Shown: one piece after another, positions 1 to 9,950 of the stretch | Numbering within the stretch: the stretch's first letter is position 1 | How the letters are laid out: each line of letters starts with the position of its first letter | Origin: Branchipolynoe longqiensis | Lineage: Eukaryota > Annelida > Polychaeta > Phyllodocida > Polynoidae | Length of the DNA stretch: 64,000 bases | Assembly (NCBI GenBank): GCA_030323885.1 | Contig: CM059186.1 | Span: forward strand, 168,935,230-168,999,229 | Reading direction: 5' to 3' | Notes under the pieces: generated by a model | What the model was told of the DNA's origin: nothing | Seen by the model: only the letters and a program-made list of their open reading frames with translations | Databases searched by the model: none | Program-made: the position numbers and the translations under genes

Positions 1-580
1 ATTTCTCTGTTTGTGACTATATTCCCAGATCTGCGTACGCGGCGGTTCGTTAACTGGTTACTTATTTGGTTACCTGTACTTACATTCCCTGACGGCCTCC
101 ACCTCGTGTGTTTGTGGTCATTAGTTTTGTGTGTTTTATTTTAGTTTAAAGTTGACCTACTGGGTGTAGCATCCATGGAATCTAATAAACGATTTCCACG
201 ACTAGTACGACACCTGGTGATAGGCAATGACACTCCTGTTGTGGGTCGACAGTGTGTCACTGTATTGTTCTACACTGACATTCGAACTTTTCAATCAATC
301 AATCAATAGGATAGAGCTATAATTATCAAAAATGATTAAAAAATGGTAAGTATGTTTTCTCTATAAATCCACAATTGTGCCGAAAAGACTCTCAGTTGCT
401 CAATATGAAGCCAGTGTTAACAGAGCCTCAATTGCCTCTCCACACACTCTGTGACCCACAAGTCCAGTCTGGATTATGCTCTGCGCATGCGTCGCGGAAA
501 TCATGTATTGTTAGCATAAATGTTACAAGCAGCGCCCTACATTCCCATAATGCAGTGAGGTAAGCTTGTGTTCACATAAC
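1..580. other. No gene recognised; short (AATC)n run
   Basis: AT-rich sequence without a supported coding frame. A short (AATC)n run lies at 291-307. Runs of this kind end several retroelements elsewhere in the window, for example next to 58710, so the sequence upstream may be an old retroelement 3' end. I cannot show that. Confidence 0.4.
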
Positions 581-690
581 CGGACGGGAGGCACTAGTGG
601 GTAGGGCTCCCGCTTGCCATGTGGGAGGTCGTGGGATCAATTCCCGGCTGAGTCAAACTAACGAGTTATACATTTGACAGTTGATGTTGG
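581..690 (+). mobile_element. tRNA-derived SINE head, truncated
   Basis: A tRNA-like head with an A-box-like stretch near 598-615 and a B-box-like stretch near 633-648, followed by the 'gagtcaaac' linker that follows the head in the other SINEs here. The usual SINE body is missing. It is a fragment and not a tRNA gene: there is no cloverleaf 3' half or terminator. Confidence 0.6.
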
Positions 691-738
691 TGCTTCAGCA
701 GGTACAGGTTCTATTACAATGCTTTAGTAGTAGTTCAA

Positions 739-1155
739 CCAGTATGCAGGTATTGTAATACCTCAGGGAGTTTGATGCCCCTGCCCTGCAGAGTTGTAAA
801 CCACTGCCTTGTGGTACAGGTTCTTGACAGAACCGAGGGCTAAGGGAGCAAACCCTGAACAGAAAACCATGTCACTGTGGCAGCAAAGAGGGCGGTTGAT
901 GTATGGAATTCCCAACATCTCCCGACCAGCCACTGCAGGGACAAATAGTTTTGCGCCTGTCTGGACATGTTCTTGCCGGTGTGAAACCTCTATTTGCTCC
1001 CTGAGAGAGTGCTGCTGGTAACTTGCAAGAGCCAGCAGCACTTCAACACTTTTGCAGGCAGCTTTCATGAAATGTACAACCGCACATTAGAGCGGCAGTC
1101 AAGTAATGAAAGCAGTCTTTCTCGCATCGCGACTGACAGCATGATGATGATGAGT
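739..1155 (+). mobile_element. Internally deleted RTE-type LINE copy (head joined to 3' end)
   Basis: The first part (739 to about 1085) is the family head, probably the LINE 5' UTR, ending at the recurrent 'gctttcatgaaatgta'. The sequence then jumps to the last few codons of the LINE ORF ('gagcggcagtcaagtaa'), the short 3' UTR and an (ATG)n tail. Almost the whole ORF is absent. Sister copies with other internal junctions lie at 8899, 12131, 12865, 18122 and 27215. Confidence 0.75.
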
Positions 1156-1208
1156 AGTTCTTCTAGGTAGAAAGGCTTTCTCAATAAGTGCATCAGTGTC
1201 TAAGTTAC

Positions 1209-1424
1209 ATATGAAGATCCAAAAATAAAAATAAACATTGGAATCAAACCCTCAAACAGTTTCTTTTTTATATTCCTACTCCTCTGTTCATTGTTCCATA
1301 ACGATGTAATCATACGAAAAGTGGAATTAGTGAGAATTAACATTATTTTCAGCTAAAGAAATCTTTTGCTTAAACTACATTTTTTTATTGGCATTTACAT
1401 GGTTTTGCACCTGGACTCTTCATA
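1209..1424. mobile_element. MITE, divergent copy of the 25464-25702 family
   Basis: Terminal inverted repeat 'atatgaagatcc' on the left and 'ggactcttcatat' on the right. The interior shares 'ataaacattggaatca' and 'ttcattg(t/c)tccataac' with 25464-25702. There is no coding capacity. It is a non-autonomous element older than the copy at 25 kb. Confidence 0.6.
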
Positions 1425-1601
1425 TGTAAGTTCAAATCGAGAGCGGTATCTCGCTTTTGATAACTTGATCCGTTTATTGGACGATGGAGCATTAATATGT
1501 CTTCCTTTCAGCACCAAATGTTCATCCTTCGTTTTTTGTGTGTTTAATATATTGTATGCTTTCATCCAACTAGGTAATTTAACTAAATACTTCCTGACAT
1601 A

Positions 1602-2150
1602 AGCCGTGTTTACACGGGCGAGTTAAAACGCTTCATATAAAACCACTTGTCTAGATCGATTTACATTTGTCGTGTAAACGCGACACTGGCATTTTAGGGC
1701 TGAATCGATTCATATAAATCGGTAAATGTAAAGCACCTCACGAGGTGGTTTATATGAAGCTAACTAGATTAACCACCTCACACGCATGCGCAGTCGAGAC
1801 CTTAGTTTATTGACTTTCCGGTCAATCAAAAGCGCATATTATAGAATTTAGTCTATGAAACCGCTAGCTGTGCACAGATATTTTTTCATCATTTATTTTT
1901 AGGGTTTCACTGCCCAGCAGAAGTTTTGACCGTTCCAAACCAATACGATTCAGTCCATACAGATCTAGGTCGAACCCACACTCTCGTGGTGATGTCGATG
2001 AACCCAAACTGGCGCTGGTTAGTCTGGACTTGCTCATGCACAGATATCGATTTCCGCCTTCAAACTAGTTGCGTGTAAACGTGCCACTACATCGCTTCAT
2101 ATAAATTGCTTTGTCTAGATCGTTTTATAATTCCCCGTGTAAACACGGCT
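1602..2150 (+). mobile_element. TIR element A, copy 1 (549 bp)
   Basis: The ends are inverted: 'agccgtgtttacacggg' at the left and 'cccgtgtaaacacggct' at the right. The interior holds smaller inverted motifs built on 'gcttcatataaa' and 'aactag'. Positions 1899-2055 are homologous, in reverse orientation, to 2570-2740 of the copy at 2477-3033. No ORF is supported. The superfamily is not determined because no clear target duplication is visible. Confidence 0.75.
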
Positions 2151-2262
2151 ATATATCACATTAAAAATACCGGCTCGTGTCTGATCACTGAAGCTTGTGA
2201 AGTAACGTCGGGATTTCTCAGTACTGGGACGGGTGACTGTCTGGGAACAAACTGTGTTACAA
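2142..2262 (+). pseudogene. 5S-rRNA-like pseudogene or 5S-derived SINE head
   Basis: The sequence follows the animal 5S rRNA order: 'cggctatatatcac' (5S start GGCCATATCAC), 'aataccgg', 'tctgatcactgaagc' (A-box region), 'aacgtcggg', 'agtactgggacgggtgac' (intermediate element and C box) and 'tgtctgggaa'. Several substitutions and small indels make a functional 5S gene unlikely. It begins where TIR element A ends and is followed by an AT-rich tail. A 5S-derived SINE (SINE3 type) is the alternative to a simple pseudogene. Confidence 0.7.
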
Positions 2263-2476
2263 ACATTGCAGCATATATATCGTGTCCAGAATCTGACCCT
2301 TGAGGTCAATGTGACAATAAATCAATTTAATCACCTTTATATTAAAAGATCTTATAAATGAGCCATTTATAGTTGGTAGTTTCTCCAAACGCCTCCCCCC
2401 CCCCAGACCCCAGTTCCCCCTGCTGTTTGTTTGTTTGTTTGTTTAACGACCCCCCAGCACAAAAAGTCCCCCTCTA
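2263..2476. other. No gene; poly-C and (GTTT)n runs
   Basis: A poly-C run lies at 2395-2404 and a (GTTT)n run at 2427-2443. No coding frame or element boundary is recognised. Confidence 0.4.
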
Positions 2477-3033
2477 AAGCCGTGTTCACACCCACAACTT
2501 TAGGCCGAACTAGATAAGGCGAACTAGATGAGGCAAACTAGTGTCGTGTCCACACACGGAGCGGATTAAGGCGGAAATCGATATCTGCGCATGAGCAAGT
2601 CCATACTAACCAGCGCCAGTTTTGGTTAGTCGACGTCGGCACGAGAGAGTGTGGGTTCGACCTAGATCTATTTCGACTGAATCGTATTGTTTTGGAACGG
2701 TCAAAACTTCTGCTGGGCAGTGAAACCCTAAAAATAAATTATGAAAAAAATATCTGTGCACCTCTAGCTGGTTCATAGACAAAATTATATTATATAGTGT
2801 GACGTGCTTAATCCGCTTCAAGTAAACCGCTACCGTCCACACAAGCAAGATAGGCCGACTTAAGCTAGTTCGCTTCATATAAGCTACCTCGCGACGTGGT
2901 TTACTTGAGGTGAACTAGTTGAGGCGAATCAGCCCTAATCCGCCTCAGTGTTGCTTTCACACTGCCAATGTGAGCCGACTTAGATAAGGCGCACTAGATG
3001 AGGCGACCTAACGCTGAGGTGTGAACACGGCTT
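2477..3033 (-). mobile_element. TIR element A, copy 2 (557 bp, inverted relative to copy 1)
   Basis: The ends 'aagccgtgttcacacc' and 'ggtgtgaacacggctt' are perfect inverted repeats of 16 bp. The interior at 2570-2740 is the reverse complement of 1899-2055. Repeated 'gaactagatgaggc' motifs occur in both halves. No ORF is supported. Confidence 0.8.
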
Positions 3034-3115
3034 ATATCTAATGCATTCATGCCCATATATATATGTAGATATCATATATATATATATATGTATATATATA
3101 GATATATATATATCT

Positions 3116-3466
3116 TTATGTGAAGTATAACGAATTATGCGAGTATAAAAATACGAAGGGAATTGTTTCCATTATATATTATATTATTATATTATCGTTA
3201 TTACCATTGTTATTCTCCGGGAGACTCCCCCCCCCCCCCCCCCCCAATGGGTGTCGACAAGACATAGTGTCAGTAGCACAATCCCTGGCGTGTGTGAAAA
3301 TATTTGTATGGGCGCGCCATTAGGGACTAAGAGGGCCGGTGGTGGCGCCAGCAGTCCGATGGCAGGCGGCATGTACCGGCAGCAAATATATATATAATAA
3401 TAATAGAATAATATAATTCCATTCCGCGCCTTTATACTCGCATAATACTTATGCATAACACATATA
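3116..3466. mobile_element. Inverted-repeat element ending in the 'gcgagtataaa' motif
   Basis: The left arm 'cgaattatgcgagtataa' near 3130 is matched in reverse near 3430-3460 ('tttatactcgcataat'), with AT runs outside. The interior includes a poly-C run and a 'ggtggcgccagcag' motif. The same arm motif recurs at 19.4, 47.7-48.3, 52.4, 59.0 and 63.8 kb, so this is an interspersed family. A class cannot be assigned. Confidence 0.5.
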
Positions 3467-3599
3467 TATATAGAATGCATAGATTTTAGTTACATAAAAT
3501 ATATAAATTATATTATATTAATATTATTTAACGGAGTGCCAGTAGCGTTTGATCCGCCAATAATACCCATTGCCCAGTCCCACTGGGAACTACAGCAGC

Positions 3600-3665
3600 C
3601 TGGGCGACTTGGGTTTGCACTCAGCTAGTCGAACCCGCTATGAGTTACCGCTGAGCTGGCACAAG
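3600..3665 (-). mobile_element. tRNA-like SINE head fragment
   Basis: On the minus strand the order is an A-box-like 'agctcagcggtaactca' followed by a B-box-like 'gggttcgactagc'. The head differs from the common SINE head of the window. No body is recognised. Confidence 0.5.
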
Positions 3666-3867
3666 CACTACTATCACTCTCACTCCCATTGGACATTTTG
3701 ACCAAACTAAATAAACGGTACGCTAAATCGTTGGCCAGCCAGAGGTATCGATCTCAACCAAATGTCAATGTTTTGTTGTGTCTTGCGGAAAGTATAATAA
3801 TAGTTTCATGAACAACTATTCAACCTCTAAACCTCACCACCTGCCGACTACTTATGATACTGTAGTG

Positions 3868-4838
3868 GTCTGCACTGACCTCTCAGGCAAGGATCCGCAT
3901 AGACAGGTGGGCGTGGGTAGTGTGGTGACATCAGGGAGCCTAGGTGGTGTGATGGTTAGTGTAGGAGTCTGCACTGACCTCTCAGGCAAGGATCCGCATA
4001 GACAGGTGGGCGTGGGTAGTGTGGTGACATCAGGGAGCCTAGGTGGTGTAATGGTTAGTGTAGGAGTCTGCACTGACCTCTCAGACAAGGATCCGCATAG
4101 ACAGGTGGGCGTGGGTAGTGTGGTGACATCAGGGAGCCTAGGTGGTGTAATGGTTAGTGTAGGAGTCTGCACTGACCTCTCAGACAAGGAGCCGCATAGA
4201 CAGGTGGGCGTGGGTAGTGTGGTGACATCAGGGAGCCTAGGTGGTGTAATGGTTAGTGTAGGAGTCTGCACTGACCTCTCAGGCAAGGATCCGCATAGAC
4301 AGGTGGGCGTGGGTAGTGTGGTGACATCAGGGAGCCTAGGTGGTGTAATGGTTAGTGTAGGAGTCTGCACTGACCTCTCAGACAAGGAGCCGCATAGACA
4401 GGTGGGCGTGGGTAGTGTGGTGACATCAGGGAGCCTAGGTGGTGTAATGGTTAGTGTAGGAGTCTGCACTCACTCTCAGACAAGGAGCCGCATAGACAGG
4501 TGGGCGTGGTAGTGTGGTGACATCAGGGAGCCTAGGTGGTGTAATGGTTAGTGTAGGAGTCTGCACTGACCTCTCAGACAAGGAGCCGCATAGACAGGTG
4601 GGCGTGGGTAGTGTGGTGACATCAGGGAGTCTAGGTGGTGTAATGATTAGTGTAGGAGTCTGCACTCACCTCTCAGACAAGGAGCCGCATATACAGGTAG
4701 GCATGGGTAGTGTGGTGACATCAGGGAGCCTAGGTGGTGAAATAGTGTAGGAGTCTGCACTGACCTCTCAGGCAAGGAGCCGCATAGACAGTTGGGTGTG
4801 GGTAGTGTGGTGACATCAGGGAGCCTAGATGGTGTAAT
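3868..4838 (+). repeat. 99-bp satellite, about ten units, each with a tRNA A-box
   Basis: The unit runs 'gtctgcactgacctctcag' ... 'gcctaggtggtgtaatggtt' and repeats every 99 bp with few changes. Because 99 is a multiple of three, a 33-residue repeat stays open on both strands; this is not evidence of a protein. Each unit carries 'ggtggtgtaatggttag', the D-arm/A-box part of a tRNA-like head, and the last unit runs directly into a full head at 4820. A single-copy relative lies at 18790-18880 (minus). The array thus appears to have grown from a SINE 5' region. Confidence 0.9.
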
Positions 4839-5098
4839 GGTTAGCACAATGGCCCAGAATGCAAAGAGATGTGGGTTCGAGTCCCACTCTAGACGCAATA
4901 TTACCCATTGTCATCACCCCCCATGACACTGGTTGCCGTGACCATGATCCTGTACAAGCTACGTGCTGTATAGTGGTTGAACCTACCCTGTGAATGTATA
5001 TATGTAAGTGTAATGCATGTATGTATGTAATTGTAAGCATTAATAGTCCTGCTCTATGCACAATATTTCCCATTTTCATCACCCCCCACAACAATACT
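4820..5098 (+). mobile_element. tRNA-derived SINE continuing from the 99-bp satellite
   Basis: A-box-like 'ggtgtaatggttagcac' and B-box 'gggttcgagtccc' lie about 35 bp apart. The body contains two copies of a 'cccatt(g/t)tcatcacccccca' motif, at about 4904 and 5070; the same motif occurs reversed near 34895-34925. The head shares its 5' half with each satellite unit to the left. Confidence 0.6.
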
Positions 5099-5766
5099 AT
5101 TACCTATCATAATTAACTAACATCCACCATGCACAATGTCTACACATCCCATAGGATAAACTCAGTAATATCCTTTGTATATTCTAATATGTTAAAAAAT
5201 ACATTTCATCCATATGTCATACAGACAAATGTGTTTGCAAATTCGTGTTGGTGGAGTATATGGCCAGAAGACCGATGTCCCGACTCTGAAAAAAATATCA
5301 GTTCATAGCAATAACATGTTTACCAAAAAAATACACTCATACACCAAACCACTTATCACTTAATGCCTGCCTGACACGAACCAACAGTCTGAAACTAATC
5401 CAGTTTGACAGAAAGGAATCCTATTTTTATGTTTACCTCGCATAACAGAATAATTATCAGCAATGGGTAGTGGGCGATTGATGTGAAAATAGGGGAATGG
5501 GGTTTTAGTATCTAGCAACACGTACATCATGTGTTTAAATGCATTAACACAAAGTATAGTGAAAGTGGGATTTGGACTGTTTGCAATCTACAAACAGTTA
5601 CAAGCCATATAAACAAGAAACCAAAAAACCTAAATTATTACTAAAACTAAATTCCAAAGATTTGAATCAAATTGGACTAGTGCTGCCCAGCGGTGAAAAC
5701 AAGTATTAACACACTTATCCGTTATGAGCAGGGTAAATAAATTCATCACCAAAGAAAATATATATG

Positions 5767-5803
<37 letters not shown>

Positions 5804-5804
5804 C
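5099..5804. other. No gene recognised; (AT)n near 5758-5803
   Basis: AT-rich unique-looking sequence with no conserved coding frame. A (TA)n microsatellite closes the stretch. Confidence 0.4.
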
Positions 5805-5925
5805 AGGATGAGTACAGACTCGGAACACTGTGCACTCAATGTAACGGTGAGACACCATACCACCGGTACCATGCCCTAATAACCCACTCAGTCGCAGTAT
5901 CCTGACACCGCGCCAACAAGCCCTG
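5805..5925 (-). mobile_element. SINE body fragment, degenerate
   Basis: Reads on the plus strand as the reversed body of the common SINE: 'tatcaggatgagtacaga', 'ggtaccatgccctaat' and 'tatcctgacaccg'. Head and tail are missing. Confidence 0.5.
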
Positions 5926-6085
5926 TTTCACTGCGGTGTCAGTGTCAGGTGAGATGGCAATAACTGCCAATAACGCGTTCCAGGTTACGCTGGTTGTTGA
6001 GGAAGGACTGAAGCTGCGACCCGGCGTCCTTACTCCCCCTCACTATAGGCCATATCCTTTAAAGTCAGGTTGAAGCCATAAACAC

Positions 6086-6423
6086 GGGCAGCGGGACGTA
6101 GCTCAGGCAGTAAAGTGTCCACCTGTGAAGGTGTGGGTCATCCTATCAATTCTGCTCAGTGGACCCATTTGCAGTTTGGGCTATTTTCCGTTCCAACTGG
6201 TGGTCCACAACTGGTTCATCAAAGGATGTGGCATGTGCTGTCCTCTCTGTGGGAAAGTGCATATAAAAGACCCCTTCCTGCTTATCGGAAAGAGTAGCCT
6301 ATGTGGCGGCAGCGGGTTTCCTCCAAGAGAGTTATGTTTGAATGACCATATGTTTGACATCCAATAGCCGATGATGAAAATCAATATGCTCTAGAGGCGT
6401 TGTTAAATAAAACAAACTTTCCT
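6086..6423 (+). mobile_element. tRNA-derived SINE, second family, 338 bp with target duplication
   Basis: The head carries 'acgtagctcaggcagtaaa' (A-box region) and a degenerate B box. The body runs 'tttgggctattttccgttcc' to 'gggaaagtgcatataaa', and the 3' end is 'gttaaataaaacaaac'. A 16-bp target duplication, 'ttgaagccataaacac' at 6070-6085 and 6424-6439, differs at one position. Other copies lie at 21928-22130 (minus) and 28166-28494. It has no protein-coding role. Confidence 0.85.
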
Positions 6424-6627
6424 TTGAAGCCATAAGCACATGGTTTCTGATGACAAAACGTAGTATGACAATAGCTGTACATTTGTATCTGCTAATTTGG
6501 GTTACAATTTTGATTTAATATGATTTAACCATTGAATATGGTAGGGCGGATGTTGTCGACATCCCCCTCTGGGATGACCTTCGTGGTTGCGCACACAATT
6601 CAATAACATCTACTCCAAACTGTATGT

Positions 6628-7030
6628 TTGTTGGGGTTTACATCCTGGCAAGATCTAAGGTCATATCAGGATAGGTACCGACTTGTGACAGTGCACTGCT
6701 GGATGATGTGACCTGTAATGGCGGACGAAGTTTGTGTGTTGGGTTTTTACATCCTGGCAACATCTATGGTCATATTAGGATAGGCACTCATGGTGACTTT
6801 ATAGTGCCGCCCCACTGGGAGACCGGGTCACTGGCACCATGACCCAATATCCCGCTTAGTCACATTATCCTGATACTGAGCTAACCAATCCTTGCCCTAT
6901 CCTAATAATGTTGAGTGCCATGCTAAGTAACGACAAGTATCAATTTTGTAAGTTGTTGGTTTGACTCGGCCAGATTCGACCTTCTGACCTTCTGCACGGG
7001 AAGCCTGCGCCTTTACAGATTCCAGCCACA
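6628..7030 (-). mobile_element. Two adjacent copies of the common tRNA-SINE (partial and near complete)
   Basis: 6628-6712 is a 3' fragment ('acatcctggcaagatctaag' onward). 6738-7030 is a longer copy ending in a reversed tRNA-like head. Both lie on the minus strand. Sequence divergence suggests old insertions. Confidence 0.7.
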
Positions 7031-7282
7031 TTACAAACTGACGATATCGAACTTACGAATATATCTAAGCAATTCAACAGTTAAAAAAAGAACACCCTGA
7101 TAAGGTACGAGTTAGATATATGCAAGTTTTGCATACAGATATGCCATGGGATATAAGTGAACATTTAAACACGTGCCGCAATTCCAGGTGGACTGTCGTC
7201 TGCAACTTATCTCGGAATGTGTTTGATACAACTAGGTCACGGCGGGATGTTGGGGAAGGGGGGGGGGGGGTGATTGACCTCT
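7031..7282. other. No gene recognised
   Basis: Unique-looking AT-rich DNA ending in a poly-G run at 7258-7271, just before the (CCCACA)n array. No coding frame is supported. Confidence 0.35.
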
Positions 7283-8130
7283 AACCCTCACCCCCCCACC
7301 CCATCCCCATCACCCATCCACACCCACACCCCACACCCACACCCACACCCATGTCCACATCCACACCCACACACCCACACACACTCTCACCCACACCCAC
7401 ACCCTCACCCACACCCACACCCACACCCATCACCCACCCACACCCACACCCGCACCCCCCCACACACACCCACACCCATGTCCGCATCCACACCCACACC
7501 CACACCCTCACCCTCACCCACACCAACATCCACACTCACACCCACACCTCACCCACACCCATGTCCACATCCACACCCACACCCCACACCCACACCCACA
7601 CCCATGTCCACATCCACACCCACACACCCACACACACTCTCACCCACACCCACACCCTCACCCATACCCACACCCACACCCACACCCATCACCCATCCAC
7701 ACCCACACCCGCACACCCCCCACACACACCCACACCCATGTCCGCATCCACACCCACACCCACACCCTCACCCACACCAACACCCACATCCACACTCACA
7801 CCCACACCTCACCCACACCCATGTCCACATCCACACCCACACTCACACCCACACTCACACCCACACCCACATCCTCACTCACACCCACACCCTCACCCAC
7901 ACCCTCAGCCACACCCACACTCACACCCTCACTCACACCCTCACTCACACCCACACTCACACCCACACCCACATCCTCACACACACCCACACCCTCAGCC
8001 TCACCCACACCCATGTCCACCTCCACACCCACACCCACACCCACACCCACACACCCACATCTACACCCACACCCTCACCCATACCCACGTCCACACCCAC
8101 ATCCACATCCACACCCTCACCTCACGCTGT
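7283..8130 (+). repeat. (CCCACA)n-rich microsatellite, about 850 bp
   Basis: Hexamer CCCACA with frequent CTCACC and 'atgtccacatc' variants. Larger blocks are duplicated: the stretch around 7351-7560 reappears around 7605-7820. Long His/Thr/Pro frames (7274-8283) result from absence of stop codons in the hexamer. The array is followed after about 220 bp by the complementary hexamer, so the two arrays face each other. Confidence 0.95.
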
Positions 8131-8345
8131 AACCTCACCTTGGTAACGCCCCGTGCAGGAGCGAAATGTCGTCTGCGACGCGTGACTCCGCCCACTCCGC
8201 GGTCTCCATGGCGACCCCGCGCTTTCATGATCCAAGCCGCAGTTGGCGCGGTCAGCCGGAAACCAGCGGACCGGCGGAAGTAGAGGTCAGGGGTCAATGC
8301 GTTACGCGTGTTCCTCGTCAGGCTTAGAGATGATTATGAGTTATA
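8131..8345. promoter_or_regulatory. CpG-rich, promoter-like island between two inverted arrays
   Basis: Dense CpG dinucleotides over about 190 bp, unlike the surroundings. An X-box-like (RFX family) near-palindrome 'gtctccatggcgac' lies at 8212-8225 and a GC-box-like 'ctccgcccac' at about 8186-8195. No ORF or splice pattern links it to a gene in the window. The regulatory role is inference only. Confidence 0.3.
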
Positions 8346-8352
8346 GAGAGAG

Positions 8353-8530
8353 ATGGTAGAGAGGTGGGGGTGTGGGGTTGGTGTGAGTGTGGGTGAGGGT
8401 GATGGTATGGGTGTGGGAGTGGGTGTGGATGTGGGTGTGGGTGTGGGTGTGGATGTGGGTGTGGGTGTGGATGTGGGTGAGGCTGTGGGTGTGGGTGGGA
8501 GTGTGGGTGTGGTTTGTGTGGTGGGGGCCG
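8353..8530 (+). repeat. (GTGGGT)n microsatellite, complement of the 7283-8130 array
   Basis: GTGGGTGTGGAT-type hexamers, the reverse complement of the array at 7283-8130. It ends in a poly-G run at 8529-8540. Confidence 0.9.
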
Positions 8531-8789
8531 GGGGGGGGGGGGTCGGTGTAAGGTGGATTGGTTTTTGTGATAGTGGGTGAAGGTGTTGGGGTGCGGAGTG
8601 GGGGTGCGAGGGTGTGTGGGTATGTGTATGTTTCGGATCAGGGGATGGGGATGGTGTGACTGAGGGTGATGGGCGTGTGACGGTTGATGTGGTGGTGTGT
8701 GTTCAGTGACCCGTGACGTGCCCCCCCCCCACCTGACACAGACCGTATCAGAATGCAGGTTGATGTCAGCGCTACATGTAGGTGTGGAC

Positions 8790-9545
8790 TAGACGGGGTG
8801 GCCGAATGAGTCTCCCGTTTTGGTAGATCGTGGGTTCGAACCCTGATCGAGTTAAACCAATGCTTTAACAATTGATATTAGTCGCTTCCTCGCCAGGTCA
8901 TCATCATCATCATGCTGTCGGTTGCGATGCGACAAAGACTGCTTTCATTACTTGTGTGCCGCTCTCCATTTAGTTCTCTGCTGTGAGAGTGATGTCCATG
9001 AGTCGGTCTTAATGTCTCTCAGCTTCATGTTTCTCTTGATGGTATCCTTGAACCGGAGACGAGGGCGCCCTCTCTTTCTGTAACCAGAAGACAGTTGAAA
9101 GTAGAGGATCTGCTTTGGTAGCCTGGCTGATGACATCCTCATGAGGTGTCCAGTCCTCAGGCGCAAAACTATTTGTCCCTGTAGTGGCTGGTCAGGAGAT
9201 GTTGGGAGTTCCATACATCAACCACCCTTGATGCTGCCACAGTGACATGGTTTTCTGTTCAGGGTTTGCTCCCTTAGCCTTCGGTTCTGTCAAGAACCTG
9301 TACCACAAGGCAGTAGTTTACAACTCTGCAGAGCAGGGGCGTCAAACTCCCCAGGTACTCAGCATTAATAGGATAGTGCAAGGACTGGTTTGCTCAGAGT
9401 GGGATGTCAATCAGGTCATGGTGCTGGTGACCTGGTCTCCGGGTGGGGTAGCACTATAAAGTTGCCCATGAGTGTGCACTGTCATAAGTCGGTACCCATC
9501 CTGATATGACGTTAGATGTTGTCAGGAGAAAACTCCAACAACCAA
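8790..9545 (+). mobile_element. Common tRNA-SINE split by an RTE-type insertion
   Basis: The head and start of the body occupy 8790-8898 ('ggggtggccgaatgag' A-box region, 'gtgggttcgaaccc' B box). The body resumes at 9351 ('ccaggtactcagcattaata') and ends with 'aactccaacaaccaaccaac'. The gap holds a reversed RTE-type copy. Both halves abut the 6-bp target duplication 'ccaggt'. Confidence 0.85.
8899..9350 (-). mobile_element. Internally deleted RTE-type LINE copy inside a SINE
   Basis: On the minus strand the family head is followed, at the point 'tttgcgcctg', by the ORF 3' end from 'aggactggacacctcatgag' through 'gcggcacacaagtaatgaaa' to the (ATG)n tail. The encoded part corresponds to the LINE C-terminal 'GHLMRMSSARLPKQILY' region. 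The insertion is flanked by 'ccaggt' at 8893-8898 and 9351-9356. The internal junction differs from every other copy in the window. Confidence 0.85.
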
Positions 9546-9576
9546 CCAACATGTATGTGTGTGAAGGCTGTGTGTG

Positions 9577-9780
9577 GGTGTGGGTGTGGGTGTGGGTGTG
9601 GGTGTGGACCTGCTTCTGCCAGACCTATCGGCCCCACTATGGGTCCGCCTATCCAGTGTATCACTGGATAGGCGGACCCATAGTGGGTGTGGGTGTGGGT
9701 GTGGGTGGGGGTGTGGAGGTGGGGGTGGGCGTGGGGTGCGGGTGGGGTAGTGGGTGGGAGAGGGTGTGGGGGTGGTGTTA
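9577..9780 (+). repeat. (GTGGGT)n array interrupted by a perfect hairpin
   Basis: Hexamer array on both sides of a 9633-9687 palindrome. It becomes G-rich and irregular after about 9715. Confidence 0.85.
9633..9687. repeat. Perfect 26-bp inverted repeat with 3-nt loop
   Basis: The left arm starts 'cccactatgggtccgcctat' and the right arm ends 'ataggcggacccatagtggg'. All 26 positions pair across a TAT loop at 9659-9661. The arms are not made of the surrounding hexamer except at their tips. Confidence 0.95.
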
Positions 9781-9785
9781 GAGCT

Positions 9786-9950
9786 ACAATCCAGGCTGGT
9801 GTCTGACCAGTTGTGTCAAGGTGTCTGCTTCACGCGGTTTGCTCTCAGCTGAGGCGGGAGGCACCGCCCCCTACCCTCGCCCCCTGCCCTCCATCCCCCC
9901 TCCCCATGCCCCCTCCCCGCCCAGTCCCACCTCTGTCGGGCCGCTGGGAG
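9786..9950. other. GC-rich spacer, no gene recognised
   Basis: A C-rich stretch at 9858-9940 precedes the TIR element. No reading frame is convincing. Confidence 0.3.

Noticed and set aside
7283..8130. Possible telomeric or subtelomeric repeat
   Set aside because: The hexamer is CCCACA and not the animal CCCTAA, and no other telomeric run is present.
7274..8283. His/Thr/Pro-rich frames of 290-310 residues
   Set aside because: (CCCACA)n contains no stop codon in the relevant frames; three frames are open at once.
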